Of a stretch of DNA of 64,000 bases, positions 1-9,820 are shown in pieces (the first letter of the stretch is position 1; each line of letters starts with the position of its first letter). The notes beneath the pieces are model-generated. The model did not search any database and was not told the DNA's origin. It saw only the letters and a program-made list of their open reading frames with translations. The position numbers were made by a program, and so were the translations under genes. This DNA is from Rhizobiaceae bacterium. GTDB lineage: Bacteria; Pseudomonadota; Alphaproteobacteria; Rhizobiales; Rhizobiaceae. The stretch is from assembly GCA_029233925.1 (NCBI GenBank), contig JARGOX010000012.1, positions 1-64,000 on the forward strand. The letters run 5' to 3'.

Positions 1-129
1 GCGTCACCCGTTTTGTCTGGCGTCTCGACCGATGCGAGAGCATCGCTCTTTACCGTCTTCCTGGCGGATCGACTCACTGGATCACGAACAGAGTGGTTCA
101 ATGAAAACAAGACAGGCTCTATGGGCGCA
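1..129. other. left window edge, no supported gene
   Basis: This is the stretch downstream of nusB on the minus strand. A minus-strand ATG at 43-41 preceded by a purine-rich AAGAG could start the next gene of the operon, but only 14 codons lie inside the window, so nothing can be claimed. The plus-strand reading frame here runs on antisense to nusB and looks like a shadow. No terminator with a T-run was seen. Confidence 0.3.
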
Positions 130-606
130 TTATTTTTTTTCGCCGCGCAGCTTTCTTGCGATACGATCAAGCACCGCATTGATAAGTTTCGGTTCGTCTT
201 CTTCAAAAAAGGCACGACCGATATCAACATATTCGGTGACAATGACGGCGACAGGCACGTCCATGCGGTTGGCGAGTTCGTAGGCGCCTGCCCGCAAAAT
301 GGCTCGCAATGTCGAGTCGAGACGCGACAGCGGCCAGTCTTCTGTCAGTGATGAACGGATCAGCGGGTCGAGCGTCAGTTGCTGCTCGACGACACCCGAA
401 ACAATGGCGCGAAACCACGCGGCATCGGCCTGCCGATAGAGTTCACCGTCCAGTTCCTTGCCTAACCTGTGCACCTCATATTCCGACACAACTTCCAACA
501 CGCCGGTGCCGCCCACATCCATCTGATAGAGCGCCTGTACGGCAGCAAGGCGTGCAGCGCCGCGTTGGTTGGCTGGCTTGACGCCTTCTCCTGATGCATC
601 ATTCAT
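130..606 (-). CDS. nusB: transcription antitermination factor NusB
   Basis: This 158-residue protein matches NusB in length and in its N-terminal '[16 protein letters not shown]' helix and the 'ILRAGAYEL' and '[14 protein letters not shown]' segments. NusB pairs with NusE (ribosomal protein S10) on boxA RNA to form the rRNA antitermination complex. The start is set at the ATG at 606, because that ATG overlaps the ribH stop as TGATG, which implies translational coupling. A TTG one codon upstream is less likely. It is the last recognised gene of the ribH-nusB unit, an arrangement common in alphaproteobacteria. Confidence 0.95.
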   Translation of the reverse strand: MNDASGEGVKPANQRGAARLAAVQALYQMDVGGTGVLEVVSEYEVHRLGKELDGELYRQADAAWFRAIVSGVVEQQLTLDPLIRSSLTEDWPLSRLDSTLRAILRAGAYELANRMDVPVAVIVTEYVDIGRAFFEEDEPKLINAVLDRIARKLRGEKK

Positions 607-1079
607 CAATTTGCACTGCCCAGTTTATGCTTGATTTCGATCATGGTCAGTGCAGCACGCGCCGCAAAACCGCCCTTGTCCTTTTCACCCGGACCATCAT
701 GTTTGCGCGCGCGCGCCCAGGCCTGCTCGCTGTTTTCAACCGTCAGGATACCATTGCCGATTGCCAGCGACTCGCTGATCGCCAATTCCATCAATGCATG
801 GCTTGATTCATTGGCGACAATTTCAAAATGGTAGGTTTCGCCGCGAATGACGGCTCCCAGAGCGATAAAGCCGTCATAGGGCTCTTCGCCTTCGTCCATT
901 CCATCCAGCGCCATCGAAATCACTGCTGGAATTTCAAGTGCGCCAGGCACCGTGATCACGTCCCAGGTCGCCCCGGCCGCCTTCAGCGCAGCGGTGGCAC
1001 CCTCAAGCAGAGCATCAGCCAGATCATCGTAAAATCGCGCTTCGACGATCAGCAGATGCGGCGTCTTGTTGTCACTCAT
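606..1079 (-). CDS. ribH: 6,7-dimethyl-8-ribityllumazine synthase
   Basis: RibH condenses 5-amino-6-ribitylaminouracil with 3,4-dihydroxy-2-butanone 4-phosphate to give lumazine, the penultimate step of riboflavin synthesis. The 157-residue product has the family features 'VPGALEIP' near residue 55, '[14 protein letters not shown]' near residue 85 with the catalytic His, and 'GILTVEN' near residue 115. The ATG at 1079 is chosen because AAAGGAA lies about nine bases upstream; longer frames would add 24 residues with no family match. It overlaps nusB and lies 234 bases downstream of ribE. Confidence 0.95.
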   Translation of the reverse strand: MSDNKTPHLLIVEARFYDDLADALLEGATAALKAAGATWDVITVPGALEIPAVISMALDGMDEGEEPYDGFIALGAVIRGETYHFEIVANESSHALMELAISESLAIGNGILTVENSEQAWARARKHDGPGEKDKGGFAARAALTMIEIKHKLGSAN

Positions 1080-1168
1080 TGTTGCATTCCTTTCGGGAAC
1101 GACGGCGTTCCTGAGAATTCCTGTAAAGAATTTCCACCAGGATAACGCCAAAATTCGAAAACACCCAG

Positions 1169-1200
1169 CCTGTCAGTCAATCCGGCCTGAATCTGACAGG
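1169..1200 (-). repeat. inverted repeat between ribE and ribH
   Basis: Perfect 8-bp arms CCTGTCAG (1169-1176) and CTGACAGG (1193-1200) flank a 16-base loop. Read on the minus strand, the hairpin is followed by GGGTGTTTTCG, a weak T-run. It lies about 90 bases upstream of the ribH start and could end the nrdR-ribD-ribE transcript or be a leader structure. A second GC-rich dyad, GGCGGG/CCCGCC, sits near 1213-1235. The conserved FMN-riboswitch core was not found. Confidence 0.45.
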
Positions 1201-1313
1201 TGTGCATGGTCAGGCGGGGGTAAAAACACGCCCGCCGCATCTTGGCAAGCGCTTTTCGTACAGGAGACAGTTTGACGGGCCAATCAGCCGCACCAAAACA
1301 CCTTTGTTTGGCA

Positions 1314-1931
1314 TTATTGCTGACTGGCAGTGAAGCTGATCAGCCGCTCCGCATAACGGGCCATCTGGTCTATCTCCAGATTGAGCCGGTCACCAGCCTT
1401 CCTGTCGGCCCAAGTTGTCACCATCAGGGAATGGCGGATCAGCAGCACATCAAAGGTGGCACCATCAACCCGGTTCACCGTCAATGAGGTTCCGTCCAGC
1501 GCCACAGAGCCCTTTGGAGCGATAAAGCGCGCAAGTTCATCAGGGGCCGCCAGCCGGAACCGCGTGGCATCGCCCTCGGCTTCCACCGAAGTGATGACGG
1601 CCAGTCCGTCCACATGGCCCGACACCAGATGCCCGCCCAGTTCGTCGCCTATCTTCAGTGAGCGTTCGAGATTGATGCGTGTGCCCTTGCTCCATTGGCC
1701 AATGGTCGTCAGACGCAGTGCTTCCTCCCAGGCCTCCACCTCGAACCAGCGGCTGTTATCGCCATCACGCGGCAATCCCGTGACCGTCAGGCAAGTCCCC
1801 GAACAACTGATCGATGCGCCGATATCTATGCTCGCCGGGTCATAGGCCGTCCCGATACGCAGACGCACACCCGAATTCAGCGGGGTCACGGATTCGATCG
1901 TTCCAATGTCGGTGACTATTCCGGTAAACAT
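1314..1931 (-). CDS. ribE: riboflavin synthase, alpha chain
   Basis: Riboflavin synthase dismutates two 6,7-dimethyl-8-ribityllumazine molecules into riboflavin and the ribityl pyrimidine. The 205-residue protein opens with the diagnostic '[13 protein letters not shown]' and has two tandem lumazine-binding barrels, the first with 'SCSGTCLTV' (about residues 42-50) and 'GGHLVSGHVDG' near residue 100, the second with 'VALDGTSLTVN' near residue 143. The length is normal. The ATG overlaps the ribD stop as TGATG, so ribD and ribE are translationally coupled. Confidence 0.95.
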   Translation of the reverse strand: MFTGIVTDIGTIESVTPLNSGVRLRIGTAYDPASIDIGASISCSGTCLTVTGLPRDGDNSRWFEVEAWEEALRLTTIGQWSKGTRINLERSLKIGDELGGHLVSGHVDGLAVITSVEAEGDATRFRLAAPDELARFIAPKGSVALDGTSLTVNRVDGATFDVLLIRHSLMVTTWADRKAGDRLNLEIDQMARYAERLISFTASQQ

Positions 1932-3046
1932 CAGCAGGTTCTTTCATATTCGCGACAAAGGTCTTTTCCATAGGTACGCGTGCTCTGCAGCGCAAAACCC
2001 TTTGGCATTTGATTTGGATTCAGTGGCGCATCAATGCCATTCTCGCCTAATTGAGAACGCCCCTGAAAGAGGGCAATTCTATCGACCAGTCCAGCATTGA
2101 TGAATGAGCACGCAACGGCGGCACCGCCCTCGACCAGCATGGCGCTGAAGCCGCGGTTGGCCAGATCATCCAGCAATTCCGGCAAGGCAATGCCCGTATC
2201 ATCTTCTTCACAGGCCATCATCACACAACCTGCAGCGGCCAGACGACGATAGGCTTCATTGTCAGGCAGCTGCGTTGTGGCGATGATAAGGGGAATGTCC
2301 CGCGCGGATCGCACCAGAGCGCTGTCCAGCGGCAACTGCAAATGCCGGTCGAGCACAAGGCGCGTCGGAGAGCGGTTTTCAAGGCCCGGCAAGCGACAAG
2401 TCAGCGACGGATCATCTTCCAGCGCGGTGCCTATGCCAATCAATATCAAATCGCTCGTTGCCCGCATGACGTGGACCATGGCGTTGCTTTCAGGCCCGGT
2501 TATCATCACCTGACCTGCGTTGCGCACACCGATCCTGGCATCTTTGGAAAGAGCCATCTTCAGCGTGACATGCGGTCGCCCGGCCATGCGCTGCATCAGG
2601 TAACCGGCCATGGCGTATTGAGCCTTTGCGGCCAGAACATCCGTTTCGACCTCAATGCCCGCCTCCCGCAGAATCTGAAAGCCCCGCCCGGAAACCCGGG
2701 TATCAGGATCCGTCGTTGCGCAGACGATGCGTGTGATCCCTGCCCGCACCAGTGCTTCGGCACAGGGCGGCGTGCTGCCGTGGTGGGCGCAGGGCTCCAA
2801 AGTGACATAGGCGGTCGCACCTTGCGCTCTTTCACCCGCTTCGAGAATGGCTGCCGTTTCGGCATGGGGCCTGCCGCCAATGGTCGTAATGCCCCTGCCG
2901 ACAATCACCGGGACACCGTCATCATGCTGGACCAGCAATGTCACGACAGACGGGTTGGTTCCGGTACGTCCGAGATTGCGATAGGAATAGCGTATGGCTG
3001 CCGCCATCATGCGCTGATCGAATTTGGAGGCGACCACTTTGTTCAA
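1931..3046 (-). CDS. ribD: bifunctional pyrimidine deaminase/reductase RibD
   Basis: RibD carries out two successive steps of riboflavin synthesis: deamination of the GTP-derived pyrimidine and reduction of its ribosyl chain. The N-terminal deaminase has the zinc site HAE (residues 61-63) and PC-x8-C (C86, C95); the C-terminal half (about 150-371) is the NADPH-dependent reductase. The start appears to be a TTG at 3046 whose last bases overlap the nrdR stop as TTGA; a GTG three codons later is the alternative. The MM at residues 13-14 lies too far inside the deaminase fold to be the start. Confidence 0.92.
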   Translation of the reverse strand: MNKVVASKFDQRMMAAAIRYSYRNLGRTGTNPSVVTLLVQHDDGVPVIVGRGITTIGGRPHAETAAILEAGERAQGATAYVTLEPCAHHGSTPPCAEALVRAGITRIVCATTDPDTRVSGRGFQILREAGIEVETDVLAAKAQYAMAGYLMQRMAGRPHVTLKMALSKDARIGVRNAGQVMITGPESNAMVHVMRATSDLILIGIGTALEDDPSLTCRLPGLENRSPTRLVLDRHLQLPLDSALVRSARDIPLIIATTQLPDNEAYRRLAAAGCVMMACEEDDTGIALPELLDDLANRGFSAMLVEGGAAVACSFINAGLVDRIALFQGRSQLGENGIDAPLNPNQMPKGFALQSTRTYGKDLCREYERTC

Positions 3047-3519
3047 TCCTCTCGATTGCCACCATCGAGTTGCGCACTGAGTTCATTGAGAACGTTTTCG
3101 AAGTCTTTCGGATCGCTGAAATCACGATAGACAGACGCGTAGCGCACAAAGGCGACGTCATCGAGGGCTTTCAGCGCCTCGATCACCATGAGTCCGATCT
3201 TGTCGGAATGCACGTCGGTTTCACCCGAACTTTCCAGCCGGCGAACGATGCCGGATACAGCCCGTTCCACCCGGTCACGCTCCACCGGGCGTTTGCGCAG
3301 AGCAATATCGAAGGATCGCATCAGCTTGTCGCGGTCAAACGGGACCTTGCGACCCGTCTTCTTGATGACCTGCAGATCGCGCAATTGCACCCGTTCAAAG
3401 GTCGTGAAGCGGCCACCACAATCGGGGCAGACTCTTCGGCGGCGAATGGTGTTTCCGTCCTCGGCCGGACGTGAATCCTTCACCTGACTGTCTTCCGAGC
3501 TGCAATAGGGACAGCGCAT
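3043..3519 (-). CDS. nrdR: transcriptional repressor NrdR
   Basis: NrdR is a nucleotide-sensing repressor of ribonucleotide reductase genes. The 158-residue protein has the N-terminal zinc ribbon with C3, C6, C31 and C34 ('MRCPYC' and 'CPDCGGRF'), then an ATP-cone domain from about residue 49 to 139. The ATG at 3519 gives the canonical 'MRCPYC' start; a TTG lies one codon upstream. It heads the nrdR-ribD-ribE transcript, an arrangement typical of alphaproteobacteria. Confidence 0.95.
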   Translation of the reverse strand: MRCPYCSSEDSQVKDSRPAEDGNTIRRRRVCPDCGGRFTTFERVQLRDLQVIKKTGRKVPFDRDKLMRSFDIALRKRPVERDRVERAVSGIVRRLESSGETDVHSDKIGLMVIEALKALDDVAFVRYASVYRDFSDPKDFENVLNELSAQLDGGNRED

Positions 3520-3767
3520 CAAGGCCCCGCAATCTGTTGGCTGGTTGTGTTACCGTCTCTTGGAGAAGGTTACAGCAACCAGTTCATTGGTTGAAACATT
3601 GTCTTGCGGAATAACTGATGGTTCTCCCGCAAGCAGCACGAAAAGCACCAAGCCGGTTGATTCAGGCAGGGCCTCCCAAAGCTTCATAGCAGAACCGTTT
3701 GCGGCTTGGAAACCCGCCGTCCCGTTCCCGGTTCGGCAGGCCTGCCTATTGCATGCATGCTTCCAGC

Positions 3768-5081
3768 CTAAAGGCCTGGATAGATCGGGAAGCGATCCGT
3801 CAGGGCGATGACCTTTTTCTTCACAGCCTGTTCCACTTCTGCATTGCCCTCTTCGGAATTGGCCTTGCGCAATCCATCAAGCACTTCGATGATCAACAGG
3901 CCAATTTCCCGGAACTCGGCCGGACCAAAGCCGCGCGTCGTGCCGGCCGGTGTTCCAAGGCGAATGCCGGATGTGATGGTCGGCTTTTCCGGATCGTTGG
4001 GAACACCATTTTTGTTGCAGGTGATAAAGGCGCGTTCCAGAGAGGCTTCCGAGGCTTTTCCAGTCAGGTTTTTCGGCCGCAGATCAACCAGCATGAGATG
4101 GGTATCGGTGCCGCCGGAAACGATCTCCAGCCCACCTTCAACAAGCGTTGACGCCAGAACCTTTGCATTTTCGGCAACCTGTTTGGCATAAACGGCGAAA
4201 CCCGGTGTCAAAGCTTCTCCGAAGGCCACAGCCTTGGCAGCGATGACATGCATCAAAGGCCCACCCTGCAAGCCGGGGAAAACGGCGGAATTGATCTTTT
4301 TGGCAATGTCGGCGTCATTGGTCAGAACCAGCCCGCCGCGAGGACCGCGCAGGGTTTTATGGGTTGTGGACGTGGCCACATGGGCATGCGGGAACGGGTT
4401 TGGATGAACGCCGCCTGCAACAAGGCCGGCAAAATGCGCCATATCGACCCAGAACCAGGCGCCCACCTCATCGGCAATGGAGCGGAACCGTGCAAAATCG
4501 ATAACGCGCGAATAGGCCGATCCTCCGGCAATGATGATTTTCGGCTTGTGCTCACGGGCCAATGCTTCCACCTGATCATAGTCAATCAATCCGGTTTCCA
4601 CGACGAGACCATATTGAATGGCATTGAACCATTTCCCCGACATGTTGGGGCGCGCACCGTGGGTCAGGTGTCCCCCGGCATCAAGACTCATCCCCAAAAT
4701 GGTCTCACCGGGCTTCGACAACGCCATCATCACGGCCTGGTTGGCCTGGCTGCCGGAATTGGGCTGAACATTTGCAAAGTCACAGCCAAACATCTGCTTT
4801 GCGCGTTCAATTGCCAATTCTTCGGCAATATCCACATATTGGCAGCCGCCATAGTAGCGGCGTCCGGGATAGCCCTCGGCGTATTTGTTGGTCATGATGG
4901 AGCCCTGGGCTTCCAGCACGGCGCGCGAGACAATGTTCTCGGATGCAATCAGTTCGATTTCCTGCCGCTGTCTGCCAAGCTCGCTGCTGATGGCACCGGA
5001 CAGTGCAGGATCAGCCTGGCTCAAGGGGCGGTTGAAGAAATCATCTGCGGACTGGTCCATGGTGGCAATGGGATCGGACAT
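3768..5081 (-). CDS. glyA: serine hydroxymethyltransferase
   Basis: GlyA is the PLP enzyme that converts serine and tetrahydrofolate to glycine and 5,10-methylene-tetrahydrofolate. The 437-residue length is normal. Visible motifs are '[11 protein letters not shown]' near residue 40, '[14 protein letters not shown]' near residue 66, and '[13 protein letters not shown]' near residue 240, which carries the PLP-binding lysine. The ATG at 5081 has AGGAA about eleven bases upstream. It stands alone, with gaps of about 250 bases before nrdR and 367 bases upstream. Confidence 0.97.
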   Translation of the reverse strand: MSDPIATMDQSADDFFNRPLSQADPALSGAISSELGRQRQEIELIASENIVSRAVLEAQGSIMTNKYAEGYPGRRYYGGCQYVDIAEELAIERAKQMFGCDFANVQPNSGSQANQAVMMALSKPGETILGMSLDAGGHLTHGARPNMSGKWFNAIQYGLVVETGLIDYDQVEALAREHKPKIIIAGGSAYSRVIDFARFRSIADEVGAWFWVDMAHFAGLVAGGVHPNPFPHAHVATSTTHKTLRGPRGGLVLTNDADIAKKINSAVFPGLQGGPLMHVIAAKAVAFGEALTPGFAVYAKQVAENAKVLASTLVEGGLEIVSGGTDTHLMLVDLRPKNLTGKASEASLERAFITCNKNGVPNDPEKPTITSGIRLGTPAGTTRGFGPAEFREIGLLIIEVLDGLRKANSEEGNAEVEQAVKKKVIALTDRFPIYPGL

Positions 5082-5448
5082 GTGTCGTTATTCCTGAAGT
5101 GAGAGCAGCTTTTGGCAAAGCCGGGATTGTTTCGGGCAATATCGAACCGCGAACGGGTCTATCCAGTAGCGCGGCCACGGGCGTGTCTTAATGCTGTGAT
5201 GGAAATTACACAAGCGCGCACGGATCACATTGGCCCGGCAGCGAACCCAGACCAGCCAGTTTGCGCTTGAGATTGGCAAACGTCTGAAGACGACATTCGT
5301 CAAGCGCGGCAAATTTGGCTATGGGACGGTCATTGGCAGAATTGGGAAATATTCGGAGTTTTGATTGGAAAACGACGTGCCATCATCACAACAGCACATC
5401 ATCTAATCGTATGCAGTGGTCAATAATCAGGCGAATTGATCCCGCCGA
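5082..5448. other. upstream region of glyA, no gene called
   Basis: This 367-base gap between glyA and the L,D-transpeptidase must contain the glyA promoter. It holds one inverted repeat with 8-bp arms (5263-5307). On the plus strand a stop-free stretch from 5200 to 5363 could encode about 50 basic residues, but it lacks an ATG and a ribosome-binding site and is not called. Confidence 0.4.
5263..5307. repeat. nested inverted repeat upstream of glyA
   Basis: Arms GCGCTTGA (5263-5270) and TCAAGCGC (5300-5307) are perfect complements. Between them lies a second dyad, CGTCT-GA-AGACG (5281-5292). On the minus strand this would be about 180 bases upstream of the glyA start, so it could be an upstream operator or a structured 5' leader. 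No T-run follows on either strand. Confidence 0.45.
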
Positions 5449-6744
5449 CTATTGCAGCGCCAGTTCCTGAACACCGTCACGGTGATAGATGTCATCACGG
5501 AACTGCACGACGCCATCACTTGTTGACCAGGCAGAAATATAGGTGAAATAAACCGGTACCGGCTCCAGCAAGAGAACAGGTGTACTGACACCAGAGGAAA
5601 TCACATGCTCCATGGTCTGACGGTCCCAACCGTTGGTATCCCTCAGCAACCAGGTGGACAGGTCCCGGACGTTCTGGACACGCACACAGCCTGAGCTTTC
5701 AAAGCGCAACAATTGACCAAAAAGCGATTGCTGCGGGGTATCATGCATATAGACGGCATGCGGATTGGCAAAATTGATTTTTGTCGACGACATGGCGTTG
5801 ATCTTGCCGGGGTCCTGACGAAACATGAGGTTCGGTGCCTCTTCGGCATTCCAGTCAATGGTCTCCGGCGCCACCTCATCACCCGAGCCGTTAAACAGCC
5901 TGATTGCATTGCGGGTCAGATAGGTCGGATCCTTGCGCATCAAGGGCATGATGTCTTTTTGAATGATCGAGCGCGGGGCCGTCCAATAGGGATTGAGAAT
6001 GACCTCGTGAATCTTAGAATTCAAAATAGGCGTCTGCCGACTGATCTTGCCGACAATTGCCGTATGGCGCTGAACGACCCGGTCGCCTTCAACGGCTTCG
6101 ATTTCGGCCGCCGGAATATTCACCACGACATAGCGGTTGCCAAGGAAACCCGACATGGAACGCAAGCGAATGAGATTTGTCTCCAGTTGCCCGAGACGAA
6201 TGTTTGCCGATACATTGAGCGCCGCATAGCTGTGGCGACCAAGCACACCATCAGCGGGAAGCCCATGACGGGCCTGGAAGCGCTTGACCGCTCCGTCGAC
6301 ATAGGTGTCGAAAGCCTGCGATGTTCCCGCAGACCGTTCCAGATCACCCGATGTGATCAGCCGTTGACGCAGGATCGAAACCGCCGGATCATTGTCACCG
6401 ATGCTGAGTTTGCTGGATGAAGGCACAACAGGCCAACCGCCGCGTGCCACAATGTTTCGGTATTCGGCTATGGCCGATTCGACATAGATGACCGTTTCAG
6501 GGTTGAGAATCGGCACATGGGAGCTGACCTTGACGGCGCTGCGCAGGCCGCGTGCATCAAACTGATCATCCCAGGTCCCGCGGCGTGGCGAATTGATGAT
6601 GTTTTCAATGGTCGAATTGGTGATTGTCTGCCCGGCAGCTCCCCCGGCAAAGGCAACCGCACCCATTGCCGCAGCGCTGCCCATCAAGGCCCGGCCAAGA
6701 AAAGCGCGGCGTGACACATTTTCAGAAAGATTGTTCTTTGACAT
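5449..6744 (-). CDS. Tat-exported L,D-transpeptidase, YcbB type
   Basis: The 431-residue protein is predicted to make 3-3 peptide cross-links in peptidoglycan in the periplasm. It has a twin-arginine signal 'SRRAFLG' at residues 11-17 with a hydrophobic stretch to about residue 38, a peptidoglycan-binding repeat at about 113-177, and a YkuD catalytic domain at about 205-380 with H334 ('YMHDTP') and the nucleophile C353 ('SSGCVRV'). The start is the ATG at 6744, which places the Tat motif near the N-terminus; a longer frame from 6804 would bury it. It is probably the orthologue of ldtP, the target of LdtR in Liberibacter; an ldtR gene lies about 9 kb away at 15886-16395. Confidence 0.88.
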   Translation of the reverse strand: MSKNNLSENVSRRAFLGRALMGSAAAMGAVAFAGGAAGQTITNSTIENIINSPRRGTWDDQFDARGLRSAVKVSSHVPILNPETVIYVESAIAEYRNIVARGGWPVVPSSSKLSIGDNDPAVSILRQRLITSGDLERSAGTSQAFDTYVDGAVKRFQARHGLPADGVLGRHSYAALNVSANIRLGQLETNLIRLRSMSGFLGNRYVVVNIPAAEIEAVEGDRVVQRHTAIVGKISRQTPILNSKIHEVILNPYWTAPRSIIQKDIMPLMRKDPTYLTRNAIRLFNGSGDEVAPETIDWNAEEAPNLMFRQDPGKINAMSSTKINFANPHAVYMHDTPQQSLFGQLLRFESSGCVRVQNVRDLSTWLLRDTNGWDRQTMEHVISSGVSTPVLLLEPVPVYFTYISAWSTSDGVVQFRDDIYHRDGVQELALQ

Positions 6745-7269
6745 CAATAAATACCATGTATCCGTAGACTCAGGGTTATGCAGCCATTTTACACTGTAAC
6801 CCATTCGATTGAAACATCACTATAACAGTCCCACCCTTATCAGGTTGTCACGTTTTCGCGATAAAATCACCAAATGGATAGATCGCCCGGTCTGGTCTGG
6901 CGATGCTGCCATTCTTGGATGGTCGAATTTCACAATAATATGGCCAATTCAAGGTTAAGGAATTGTTCTAAAAACCATTATATCGGTACCGTCCGGTGAA
7001 ATAGATGGCCGTTCTGACGTCATTGCGGCCAATTGCTGGGGGCAGAAAAAGTGGAAACCCCGGTTTCTGCCTTAAAACCTACTCCACCTTGGAATAATTC
7101 CTGAACCGGCAAAAGGTTCCGCATCACTGGCATGGGCATGCGCAAGGAAATTTCAGGTCACAAACATCCCGTTACCAACCGTTGCATCTGGCCATGCGGA
7201 AACCACCAATACGCGCCAGTTCACTGCTTGATCTGCACCGAGCCCGCTTTCATAAACCGGTGATCGATC
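6745..7269. other. intergenic region between L,D-transpeptidase and epimerase
   Basis: This 525-base gap is the longest in the window. It contains the promoter region of the L,D-transpeptidase, which is AT-rich near 6750-6830. It also contains an inverted repeat at 7041-7071, with arms GGCAGAAA and TTTCTGCC around an alternative dyad GAAACC/GGTTTC. No reading frame with a start and ribosome-binding site, and no tRNA, was found. It marks the left border of the sugar-acid locus. Confidence 0.4.
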
Positions 7270-8157
7270 TCATAGCCAGGAGATCACCATTTCGGTCTCG
7301 ATCATCTCGCTGTTCGAGAGGACCTGCGGAAGCGCTTCGCCTCGCATCGGGCGATTGAGTGCATCGACCGTATGCGAAACAGGCTCGAGACATAGAAAGC
7401 CACCGTCATTGCCGCGGCTGAACAGATGCAGAAACCTTGCAGCGCCATTGGCCGTCATGTGGACGCGATGCCCGTCGGCCCGCAAAATTTCACAGGAACC
7501 GTCCCAGTCAAGATAGGTCCCATTGAACAGGTCGGCCATCAGATGGCGTGGCAGGGAAAAATCATTGTAATCGCCGGTTTCGACCTGTCTGATTTCGACT
7601 GGCAGACGGTGTTGATTCTCCACCACGAAATGACCGGCGCCAAATTGCAACAGGTCGCCAGCAGACCAGCAAAACCATGGATGAAAGCCAAGACCATAGG
7701 GAACAGGTGCTGCACCCTGATGCACCAGATGCAGGCTGATTTGAAGAAAATTTTCTCCGAGATGGTATTCAAGCATTGCTTCAAACCGGAAGGGTGGGAC
7801 GGATGCCTCGGCAAGCCGCAATGTCACCCGTTCCATTGTCGCCGAAACGACGTCCCAGACTTTCATGAAACCGGTGCCGTGAATGGGCATCGGCTGATCA
7901 TCCAGGTTGGGCTTGATGTCATGATGTCTGCCATCCAGCCAAAAACCGCCGGATGAGATCCTGTTGCACCAGGGCACCATGACAAACATAGCCCGCTCAG
8001 CGTGATTGATGGCCTTGCCGCTCCATGGACGCAGGATTGGCTGACAGCCGTGCGACCCTTCCAGCGCATCCAGGCGCAAAAGCCCACCGCCGAGCGCCGG
8101 TGCGATCACTGCGCGCAAACGATCGTTTTGCAGAATATGATGTTCAGGCAATTCCAA
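7270..8157 (-). CDS. aldose 1-epimerase family protein
   Basis: Members of the galactose mutarotase-like family interconvert alpha and beta anomers of sugars. The 295-residue protein has the expected catalytic histidines in 'IHGTGF' (about residue 93) and 'GLGFHPWF' (about residue 158), and its length is normal. The start appears to be a TTG at 8157, two bases past the stop of the upstream lactonase gene; no ATG fits. It is the last gene of the dctPQM operon and probably prepares the anomer used by the dehydrogenase. The sugar is unknown. Confidence 0.82.
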   Translation of the reverse strand: MELPEHHILQNDRLRAVIAPALGGGLLRLDALEGSHGCQPILRPWSGKAINHAERAMFVMVPWCNRISSGGFWLDGRHHDIKPNLDDQPMPIHGTGFMKVWDVVSATMERVTLRLAEASVPPFRFEAMLEYHLGENFLQISLHLVHQGAAPVPYGLGFHPWFCWSAGDLLQFGAGHFVVENQHRLPVEIRQVETGDYNDFSLPRHLMADLFNGTYLDWDGSCEILRADGHRVHMTANGAARFLHLFSRGNDGGFLCLEPVSHTVDALNRPMRGEALPQVLSNSEMIETEMVISWL

Positions 8158-8159
8158 CG

Positions 8160-9035
8160 CTAACCCACGTCAAAGCGACGCGACCTTGCAGGCCATTTGC
8201 TGTCCAGCCGGGCGATGAATACGGCACCGTCATGGGGTTGGCGTTGCGGTTCTCCACGCAGCAGGGGCGTGCGCGCTGATGTCACCAGCACTGTATCAGC
8301 GTCTTCTCCAATGGGGCACAGGGAGGTGACATAGCTGGCCGGCAAAGGCAGGTGCTGCATGAGACCGGATGATGCGGCGATGGTGAGCAGTCCGCTGCCA
8401 CCCCAAAGACCAGCCCAGAGATTACCGGCAGGATCAAGCTCTATGCCGTCCGGGTGACCATAATTTTTCGGAATTTCGAGTGTTTTTGCGCGGTGCCACC
8501 CGTCCTCGCCGCGACAAAGCTGGTGAATGCGATTGATGCTTGTATCGCAATGCAGCAGCGAACCATCGGGGGCAAAGGCCGGGCCATTGGGTACGCCATA
8601 ATCCCTGTCGATCAGTTCAAGGCTCATATCCGCTGAAAGACGGTAAAGGCGGCCGCGCCCGGCAGCCGCATCAAGCGCCATGGTTCCAAAATACAGCGAA
8701 CCGTCCGGCGCAACCTTGCCGTCATTGAGGCGCTCGTCAGCGGCCACGTCGAGAACTGGCAAGTGGGTCATCGCACAGCTTTGCAGATCAAACAGATAAA
8801 GGCCGGATTTGAGCCCAAGAATAAGACCCTCGCCTGTTGTCTGTGCGACAAAACCGATATCTTCGGGAACTGGCCAATGGCGCGTAGCGCCTGTCGCGGG
8901 ATCATGAGCGCAAAGCAGATGACCCTTGATATCGACAAAAAATGCACACCCGCGCCGATCATCCCAGATCGGGCTTTCCGCCGCCAGATAGCGATGGTCC
9001 GATATGGGCCGACATTCCCTCAGGCCAAGACTCAT
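8160..9035 (-). CDS. SMP-30/gluconolactonase family lactonase
   Basis: This 291-residue six-bladed propeller resembles sugar lactonases (gluconolactonase, L-arabinolactonase, regucalcin). Metal-ligand motifs are visible: E20 in 'AESPIW', Asn and Asp in 'RLNDGKVAPDG', Asn in 'VPNGPAFAPDG' and Asp in 'HPDGIELD'. It would hydrolyse an aldonolactone to the sugar acid used by the dehydratase encoded at 13496. Its ATG overlaps the stop of the next gene as ATGA, so it is co-translated with the short-chain dehydrogenase. Confidence 0.87.
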   Translation of the reverse strand: MSLGLRECRPISDHRYLAAESPIWDDRRGCAFFVDIKGHLLCAHDPATGATRHWPVPEDIGFVAQTTGEGLILGLKSGLYLFDLQSCAMTHLPVLDVAADERLNDGKVAPDGSLYFGTMALDAAAGRGRLYRLSADMSLELIDRDYGVPNGPAFAPDGSLLHCDTSINRIHQLCRGEDGWHRAKTLEIPKNYGHPDGIELDPAGNLWAGLWGGSGLLTIAASSGLMQHLPLPASYVTSLCPIGEDADTVLVTSARTPLLRGEPQRQPHDGAVFIARLDSKWPARSRRFDVG

Positions 9036-9820
9036 CGCATCAACAGGCCGCCATTGACGTCCAGCGTGGCACCGGTGATGTGACGGGCTGCATCTGATGC
9101 AAGAAAAAGCGCAACCGAAGCGATTTCATCAGGGCTGGCCACCGCCCCCAGCGGTACACTTTCAGTCAGTCTGGCAATCCCCTCGGGTCCGTGCGTGGCG
9201 CGCAGCATCTCGGTATCAACGATGCCTGGTGCAATCGCGTTGACCCGAACACCGGAGGGACCGGCTGTGCGTGCCAGGGTTTTGGTGAAGCCCATCAGCC
9301 CGGATTTCGCCGTGGCGTAGGCAACATGGCCGCGCAAGGCACCCTGATGACCAACGACGGAACTCATCTGGATGATGGAGCCACTCTTGCGGGCCATCAT
9401 CTTTGGCAAAAGAGCCTTTGAGAAAAGGAAGGTGCCGCCCAGATGAACAGCCAGAACCCGGTTCCAGTCATCAAACCCTGTCTCATCAATCGTATTGGGT
9501 AGCGTGATGCCTGCATTGTTGACGAGAATGTCCGGGGTGCCGATGTCCGATTCAAGCTTTGCCAGAGCATCCAGGACTTGCCTTTCGTCAGAGACATCCG
9601 CATCCATGGCAATGGCGTCGGCGCCTTGTGAGACGAGCCATTCGACGAGTTCGCGATGCGCCTTGCTGCCCGGCAGATCATTGATCACGACGCGGGCACC
9701 GCCCGCCAGGGCCATGGTGATGGCTATGGATTTGCCGATACCGGCACCAGCCCCGGTGATAAGGGCGGTTTTGCCCTTGATGGAAAAGAGCGCGGCAAGT
9801 CGTTTGTCAGAAGAAAGCAT
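9032..9820 (-). CDS. short-chain dehydrogenase/reductase (sugar dehydrogenase-like)
   Basis: This 262-residue Rossmann enzyme has the cofactor motif 'TGAGAGIG' at residues 22-29, NNAG at 101-104, serine at 153-154, and catalytic Y168 and K172 in 'YATAK'. The ATG at 9820 places the glycine motif at the usual position, so the frame upstream is excluded; it overlaps the dctM end by 14 bases. From context it probably oxidises an aldose to an aldonolactone. FabG-like or gluconate 5-dehydrogenase-like activity cannot be excluded from sequence alone. Confidence 0.85.
   Translation of the reverse strand: MLSSDKRLAALFSIKGKTALITGAGAGIGKSIAITMALAGGARVVINDLPGSKAHRELVEWLVSQGADAIAMDADVSDERQVLDALAKLESDIGTPDILVNNAGITLPNTIDETGFDDWNRVLAVHLGGTFLFSKALLPKMMARKSGSIIQMSSVVGHQGALRGHVAYATAKSGLMGFTKTLARTAGPSGVRVNAIAPGIVDTEMLRATHGPEGIARLTESVPLGAVASPDEIASVALFLASDAARHITGATLDVNGGLLMR

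Noticed and set aside
1080-1313. FMN riboswitch upstream of ribH
   Set aside because: The conserved RFN core and its helices are not present; only a simple inverted repeat is seen.
2342-3130. Plus-strand open frame of 262 codons antisense to ribD
   Set aside because: RibD has full catalytic motifs on the other strand; the antisense product is Cys/His/Arg-rich without homology and lacks a ribosome-binding site.
4248-5102. Plus-strand open frame of 284 codons antisense to glyA
   Set aside because: It mirrors glyA exactly and its composition is that of a codon-bias shadow.
5200-5363. Short basic reading frame upstream of glyA
   Set aside because: About 50 residues after an in-frame stop, with no ATG, no ribosome-binding site and no recognised motif.
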